Of a DNA stretch of 64,000 nucleotides, positions 60,170 through 64,000 are shown piece by piece (the stretch's first letter is position 1; the number at the start of each line of letters is the position of its first letter). Position numbers and translations under genes: made by a program. The notes beneath the pieces were generated by a model. The model did not search any database. It saw only the letters and a program-made list of their open reading frames with translations, and was not told the DNA's origin. Origin of the DNA: Acidobacteriota bacterium (lineage in GTDB: Bacteria > Acidobacteriota > Terriglobia > Terriglobales > Acidobacteriaceae); NCBI GenBank assembly GCA_003225555.1, contig QIAM01000001.1, positions 1 to 64,000 on the forward strand, in the 5' to 3' direction.

Positions 60170-60553
60170 CTAGATACGGAGAGGCCGAGCGGCTTGTGAG
60201 CAAGGGATTGGCGGAGCGTGGGACTGCTCTGCAATCATGCGGGCAGTGGACTCCATGCTATGTGATTCCCCACAGAGTCGCACCATTCCGAGAGCGACGG
60301 GTGAAAACGAAATGCCATGCAGCGACGATGGCTGACCGAAAGCAGCGTGCGTCTCTGCCATGGTCTTGCAACACTCCTGACCATGATGACCGTGTGAAGC
60401 GCATTGCATTGAATAGCAGCAATGCATCGCCTGTTCGGGCGTCGTCACGCCGCTGCAATCGGACGCATACGTCGCGACCGCAACGGCGAGCATAGCCAAG
60501 AGAACTGGTTTAGCAAAACCCATCCTCAGTAAGCTAGAAGGCTTCGATGCCAT
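60170..60553 (-). CDS. Small exported Cys/His/Met-rich protein
   Basis: A 127 aa protein. An N-terminal hydrophobic stretch (FAKPVLLAMLAVAVATYASD) is followed by a metal-rich stretch: CSGVTTPEQAMHCCYSMQCA then SHGHHGQECCKTM, with eight cysteines, many His and Met within 45 residues. Such composition fits a soft-metal chaperone or scavenger (copper, mercury, silver). First gene of the operon with the barrel, HMA and TlpA genes. Start ATG 60553 has no strong ribosome site; ATG 60523 is an alternative. Confidence 0.7.
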   Translation of the reverse strand: MASKPSSLLRMGFAKPVLLAMLAVAVATYASDCSGVTTPEQAMHCCYSMQCASHGHHGQECCKTMAETHAAFGQPSSLHGISFSPVALGMVRLCGESHSMESTARMIAEQSHAPPIPCSQAARPLRI

Positions 60554-60845
60554 GAGTCAAGTGGAGTACTGACATTTTGGAACGCACAACAGACAACAGC
60601 GAAAAGCAACCGTTTTTACCGGGCCTGATGCAGGCGATTCACTTGTTGGTACGATTCCCGTCTAGGCTCACTGCCCAAAGGTACAGGAGCCACCCTAAGC
60701 CAAAGACCCTAAAGACGAGGACGGCCCCGAGCTGTAACCTCAGTAAATTCTCGGACTGGGAAATTATGATGTAAATTCCGCAACAGATTGCGTGGGTTAG
60801 GAGTTACAACGATTGCAGCCGAGACGGAAATAGTGGAGAACCATC

Positions 60846-60992
60846 ATGCCGGACGGCGAGCTGAAAGTCATGCGAGATTGGCGAAAACTCGCTGCACAAG
60901 CGAGCCGCGAACAAGACCCCGCCAAACTTAAGGATCTCGTTTCGGAACTCTGCGATCTTTTGGAGAAACAAATACAGCGTCACAAGTCTTAG
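60846..60992 (+). CDS. Short helical protein, family Hel-1 (member 4)
   Basis: A 48 aa protein: MPDGELKVMRDWRKLAAQAS then REQDPAKLKDLVSELCDLLE and a basic tail. The two helices flank the DPAK turn as in the other members. GGAG lies nine bases before ATG 60846. A second member follows at 61056, so the pair may be co-transcribed. Confidence 0.65.
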   Translation: MPDGELKVMRDWRKLAAQASREQDPAKLKDLVSELCDLLEKQIQRHKS

Positions 60993-61055
60993 GGCTTGCC
61001 GTACAAGATGGACCGTATGGACATCCTACCGGGAAGGGAACAACCTTACGCTACT

Positions 61056-61229
61056 ATGTCTTTCCGACGCTTGGAAGATCGCATTCGCGAACTCTGCGCC
61101 GTCGCCGCAGTAGCGAAAGACGGCGAACTGGAAGCAATCCAGCTGGAATTAAGATCTGCTCTGTCCGACCATACTGAGCGACTCCGGAACTTGGCATTCT
61201 TGCAACCTCTCGAGAGACGCGCCGCCTAG
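61056..61229 (+). CDS. Short helical protein, family Hel-1 (member 5)
   Basis: A 57 aa protein: MSFRRLEDRIRELCAVAAVA then KDGELEAIQLELRSALSDHT. It has the first helix and LC position of the family, but the turn is KDGE instead of DPxK. Starts at 61008 and 61017 are also possible. It lies just after member 4. Confidence 0.5.
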   Translation: MSFRRLEDRIRELCAVAAVAKDGELEAIQLELRSALSDHTERLRNLAFLQPLERRAA

Positions 61230-61285
61230 CAACGCGCCAGTAATGACGCACTGAAATCGTTCATTGCGGGGCGGACCCTCGGAAA

Positions 61286-62035
61286 TCATGCAACGTTCTT
61301 TGGCTGATCGTTATGGCTATCGACATTGATGCTCTGAGAGGAATGCTGAAAACGCCACCGAATGGAGCGGAAGTTTACCGCGAGCGGGAACCGGAGCACT
61401 CTGGCCGTGCCTCGCAGTTTGTCGGGACCTGACACAGAACTGAACAGGTTGGCGAGAGGCCCCTCTCCGAAGAGTTCCGTCCGTCTCTTCCACCACTTGA
61501 CCACCTCGCCGCAGGCCATCGCTGTGCCCGCCAGAAACATGATCAAGAGAACCAGAGCTACGTAGCGTTCGCGTGGGGCGACGGGCAGGACTGCGCTTTT
61601 GGGGATAGGAGCGCTGGAGTCGATCGGGTCTGCTTTCCACGCGGAGGGTAACTCGACCAACAGAATGCGCGGCTGCTCCGGTTGGCCTGAAGCCCGCACC
61701 CCGAGCCAGTGCCTGCCACTCGATATAAAAATATCGGCTGGCAGCCCTCCTAGCGTAGTCTCACCAAGCAGCACGGTGTAGCGTCCCTGGGCATCCGGAT
61801 GCACGTCCTGTGTCTCCTGCCAGTAGGCCTCGTCCCCGCCATCGGGCTCCTTATATATCGTAAAGCGGACGCTGACTGCGCCAATGTTGAATCCCGCACG
61901 GTGGGAAGGAGTCAGCGTACCGGAGAACTTGAATAGACGCTGTATATCGACCCTGTCGCCCGCCCAGGGAGATGACCCCTGTGCGGATAAGGGGGAAACA
62001 CACGCGAGGAAGAGGCAGACGAAAGTGAGCTTCAC
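61286..62035 (-). CDS. Exported membrane-anchored hypothetical protein
   Basis: A 249 aa protein. Signal peptide MKLTFVCLFLACVSPLSAQ; then a beta-sandwich-like region, RLFKFSGTLTPSHRAGFNIG, VRFTIYKEPDGGDEAYWQET and DAQGRYTVLLGETTLGGLPA, a pattern repeated in many acidobacterial secreted proteins. One transmembrane helix (RYVALVLLIMFLAGTAMACG, about 156-175) leaves a basic 70-residue cytoplasmic tail. Function unknown. Confidence 0.7.
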   Translation of the reverse strand: MKLTFVCLFLACVSPLSAQGSSPWAGDRVDIQRLFKFSGTLTPSHRAGFNIGAVSVRFTIYKEPDGGDEAYWQETQDVHPDAQGRYTVLLGETTLGGLPADIFISSGRHWLGVRASGQPEQPRILLVELPSAWKADPIDSSAPIPKSAVLPVAPRERYVALVLLIMFLAGTAMACGEVVKWWKRRTELFGEGPLANLFSSVSGPDKLRGTARVLRFPLAVNFRSIRWRFQHSSQSINVDSHNDQPKNVA

Positions 62036-62228
62036 AAACAGTTACCGGCGGATTCTGACGCAGATGGCAGCGTGAGTATGAACGTGGTGCTGCCACTATT
62101 TGCATACGGTATTTCGAGTAGACGCACGTGGAATTTCCTTTAACAATTCTCATTCTTATCCTTATCGAGGTTCATTCTGTTCTGTTGCGCCTTGTTTCGC
62201 TTCGGCGGGACAGGCGAGGCGGCTGTCG

Positions 62229-62906
62229 CTACGTGAGCATTGGGTCATGCAGGTCGGCTAGAGTGAGTGTGAGGCTGCCTTCGGAACTGATTCGACGGAT
62301 ATCGGCGCAATTGTGCAGGATCCAGTCGGCACCGGCTTGGCGCAGAGCGGAGGCCGGGGATGTGGTTGTGAAAGCGACCACGCGAGTGCCGGCGGCCTTG
62401 CCGGATTGGATGCCGGCGGGAGCGTCTTCCACGACGATGCAATCCGTGGCGGGAAAATCGAGAAGCTGCGCGGCTTTCAAATAGGGCTCGGGGTGGGGCT
62501 TGCCGTGAGTTACGTCGGACGATGTGATCAGGCGATTGGGGATGGGCAGCCCGGCGGCGCGGAGACGGACTTCAGCGAGCCGGCGGCTGGACGAAGTCAC
62601 GATGGTCCAGCGATTTTCCGGGAGGCTCGCGAGCAGGTCGAGCGTGCCGGGGAGGGGGACTACGCCTTCGAGGTCTTCGATCTCACGGCGTTCGACTTCG
62701 CGGTTTTCTTTTTCGTGGTCGGCATTGGGCAGGTACTCGCGAACCGTGGTCAGACTGGGACGGCCATGGGCGCGAGCGACGACCTCCTCGGGATTGAAGC
62801 CGTGCCCGATCGCCCAGCGGTGCCACACGCGGGCGACGGCGGGAGTGGAGTCGATGAGGACGCCGTCCATGTCGAACAGGAGGGCGCTGCAATGGACTTG
62901 GGTCAT
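62229..62906 (-). CDS. HAD-superfamily sugar phosphatase / phosphoglucomutase-like
   Basis: A 225 aa HAD hydrolase of subfamily IA. Motifs are ALLFDMDGVLIDSTPAVARV (nucleophile Asp), TIVTSSSRRLAEVRLRAAGL, SSDVTHGKPHPEPYLKAA (Lys) and IVVEDAPAGIQSGKAAGTRV (acidic). The cap region resembles sugar phosphatases of the YfbT type and beta-phosphoglucomutase. ATG 62906 gives the usual length; ATG 62945 adds thirteen residues. Substrate not predictable. Confidence 0.88.
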   Translation of the reverse strand: MTQVHCSALLFDMDGVLIDSTPAVARVWHRWAIGHGFNPEEVVARAHGRPSLTTVREYLPNADHEKENREVERREIEDLEGVVPLPGTLDLLASLPENRWTIVTSSSRRLAEVRLRAAGLPIPNRLITSSDVTHGKPHPEPYLKAAQLLDFPATDCIVVEDAPAGIQSGKAAGTRVVAFTTTSPASALRQAGADWILHNCADIRRISSEGSLTLTLADLHDPMLT

Positions 62907-63185
62907 TCTTTGGATTCTTTCAGGTTCTACTCGCGGAATTGACATTTTAGAGCATTCTGAAGAGGGATGTTGAGGGTACAAGAAAGAGACAATCGCAGAG
63001 TTCGCGGAGAACGGCCGCAGAGAACGCGGAGGGCGCTTGCTGCCGAGAGGCCTTTTTTCCACCCAACAAGGAGTTTCCCGGAATGGGTCTAAATCGTGAT
63101 GAGCATCGCTTTTGTTCGTCAGTAGGGTCACGCCATGGGGTGAGGAGTGATGCTAGCATTCTCTTGCGCACGGGAGGAATGCGCG

Positions 63186-63539
63186 ATGCTGTCCAAGTGT
63201 GCGAATCCCGAATGTTCGGCGATGTTCCGGTACCTGCGGCAGGGGAAACTCTTCCGCCTGACGCCCACTCCCGCCGTGCAGACCGCTGCCGCGGCACTGG
63301 GATACCAGTTGACTGAGCGCTTCTGGCTCTGCGATCTTTGCTCCCAAGAGATGACGATGATCTGGGACGGGAATCGGGCCGCGATTGTGCCACTCCCCAA
63401 GAGAGCCGAGGTGGAAATCCCCCCGCTGCAAATTCCTCATAAGAGTCCACAGAGGTCGAACGTGCAGGTTGCCCGGCAGCGGGCGCCACATCGGCCGGCT
63501 ACGAAGACTGTTAATGGCAGGACGATCCGCGATTGCTGA
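63186..63539 (+). CDS. Small Cys-rich (zinc ribbon-like) hypothetical protein
   Basis: A 117 aa protein beginning MLSKCANPECSAMFRYLRQG then KLFRLTP, with a second Cys pair in RFWLCDLCSQEMTMIW. The two C-x2-4-C pairs, about 45 residues apart, should bind zinc. The opening KCANPxCxxxFRYLxxGKLF is a recurring acidobacterial pattern. GGGAGG lies eight bases before ATG 63186. Function unknown. Confidence 0.75.
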   Translation: MLSKCANPECSAMFRYLRQGKLFRLTPTPAVQTAAAALGYQLTERFWLCDLCSQEMTMIWDGNRAAIVPLPKRAEVEIPPLQIPHKSPQRSNVQVARQRAPHRPATKTVNGRTIRDC

Positions 63540-63577
63540 TCAGGACTCGCAAGCTTAATTCCTCCCGATCACCTCGC

Positions 63578-64000
63578 TTACCTCGTCAGGTTGACAGACA
63601 ATCTGTTTACTTCCAATCCCGCCAGCAGAAACGCTCCCACACCGAACGTGTAGCTGGATGAGGGCTTGTATTGATCGGGCGCCGCGCCCACCGGTTGAAT
63701 GCAGCCCAATCTGCCGTCGGAATAAATGTGGCTGATCAGGCCTTTCCACGCGCGGGTGATCACTGGGGTGTAAGCGGACGAATCCAGTATGCGGTGATTC
63801 ACTCCCCAGGCCAGGGCGTAGGTGGAGAAGGCCGATCCGGATAGTTCGGGAAGAGGATAGGCACTCGCGTTCAGCAACCCGGGACGCCACAGCCCATCGT
63901 CTCCTTGCAAACTCGCGACGGCCGCTGCCATCTCCTTGTACTGGGTAACAAATCTTGGGCGGTCGGGATAATCCTCGGGCATGTACTCGAGCACACGGAC
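63578..64000 (-). CDS. GH88/GH105 unsaturated glucuronyl/rhamnogalacturonyl hydrolase, partial
   Basis: The C-terminal about 140 residues of an (alpha/alpha)6 barrel hydrolase; the N-terminus is off the window. Visible segments are LQGDDGLWRPGLLNASAYPL, ELSGSAFSTYALAWGVNH, PVITRAWKGLISHIYSDGRL and PSSSYTFGVGAFLLAGLEVN, a close match to the last helices of YesR/YteR-type enzymes. These remove unsaturated uronic acids left by pectin lyases. It suggests plant polysaccharide use. Confidence 0.85.
   Translation of the reverse strand, partial: VRVLEYMPEDYPDRPRFVTQYKEMAAAVASLQGDDGLWRPGLLNASAYPLPELSGSAFSTYALAWGVNHRILDSSAYTPVITRAWKGLISHIYSDGRLGCIQPVGAAPDQYKPSSSYTFGVGAFLLAGLEVNRLSVNLTR

Noticed and set aside
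60577..60774. 65-codon plus-strand frame before the Hel-1 pair
   Set aside because: No ribosome site, no conserved look, and unusual composition; probably non-coding leader sequence.

Overview
The window is about 60% GC (estimated by eye) and looks like a soil acidobacterium (class Terriglobia, Koribacter or Sulfotelmatobacter-like). This is inferred from gene content rather than a marker gene: small acidobacterial protein families, a CRTAC1/ASPIC-UnbV FG-GAP protein, DUF2911 and DUF3455 proteins, Tat-exported TIM-barrel and M24 proteins, several palindromic repeat families, and a split gcvPA/gcvPB glycine decarboxylase. No rRNA, tRNA or CRISPR array was seen.

Layout. 1-10 kb: a partial amidase, a pseudouridine synthase broken by an in-frame TAG, a rhodanese, a sugar porter, a 1,378-bp inverted-repeat-bounded insertion carrying small decayed genes (4812-6189), an FG-GAP protein and a drug-type ABC exporter. 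10-25 kb: xylulokinase, CutC, an M28 carboxypeptidase, a VapBC pair, proBA, a methyltransferase, an aromatic amino acid decarboxylase, an AmgK-RapZ fusion followed by a MurU-like nucleotidyltransferase, a Phd/PIN module, a patatin and a NUDIX hydrolase. 25-34 kb: a fadN-fadA-fadE beta-oxidation set interleaved with a MazF module and secreted proteins. 34-45 kb: FkbM methyltransferase, TolB-like propeller, GH27 alpha-galactosidase, the glycine cleavage operon gcvT-gcvH-gcvPA-gcvPB, and an AbrB/Doc toxin-antitoxin pair. 45-51 kb: the start of the division and cell wall cluster (mraZ, rsmH, a small gene, ftsL, ftsI) with an apparent MraZ operator and promoter; the cluster stops after ftsI. 51-64 kb: small stress and metal proteins, a Tat-exported M24 peptidase, a sugar isomerase-like protein, a BON protein, a four-gene metal/redox operon, a HAD phosphatase and a partial GH88/GH105 hydrolase.

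The most striking observation is in the metal/redox operon (58066-60553, minus strand). The gene at 58597-59124 encodes an exported heavy-metal-associated (HMA) domain protein whose two metal-binding cysteines (GMT-C-x-x-C) are both replaced by in-frame TGA codons. The second TGA is followed by a stem-loop with a bulged U and a G at the start of its loop, as expected of a bacterial SECIS element. I read this as a periplasmic selenoprotein with a U-x-x-U metal site, encoded next to a TlpA-like thioredoxin that could reduce it. No selenocysteine machinery lies in the window, so recoding is inferred.

Other notable points are four toxin-antitoxin modules (one MazF paired with a non-AbrB upstream protein), five members of a short helical protein family, and palindromic repeats both between genes and in frame inside genes for RsmH, an ABC ATPase and FadN.
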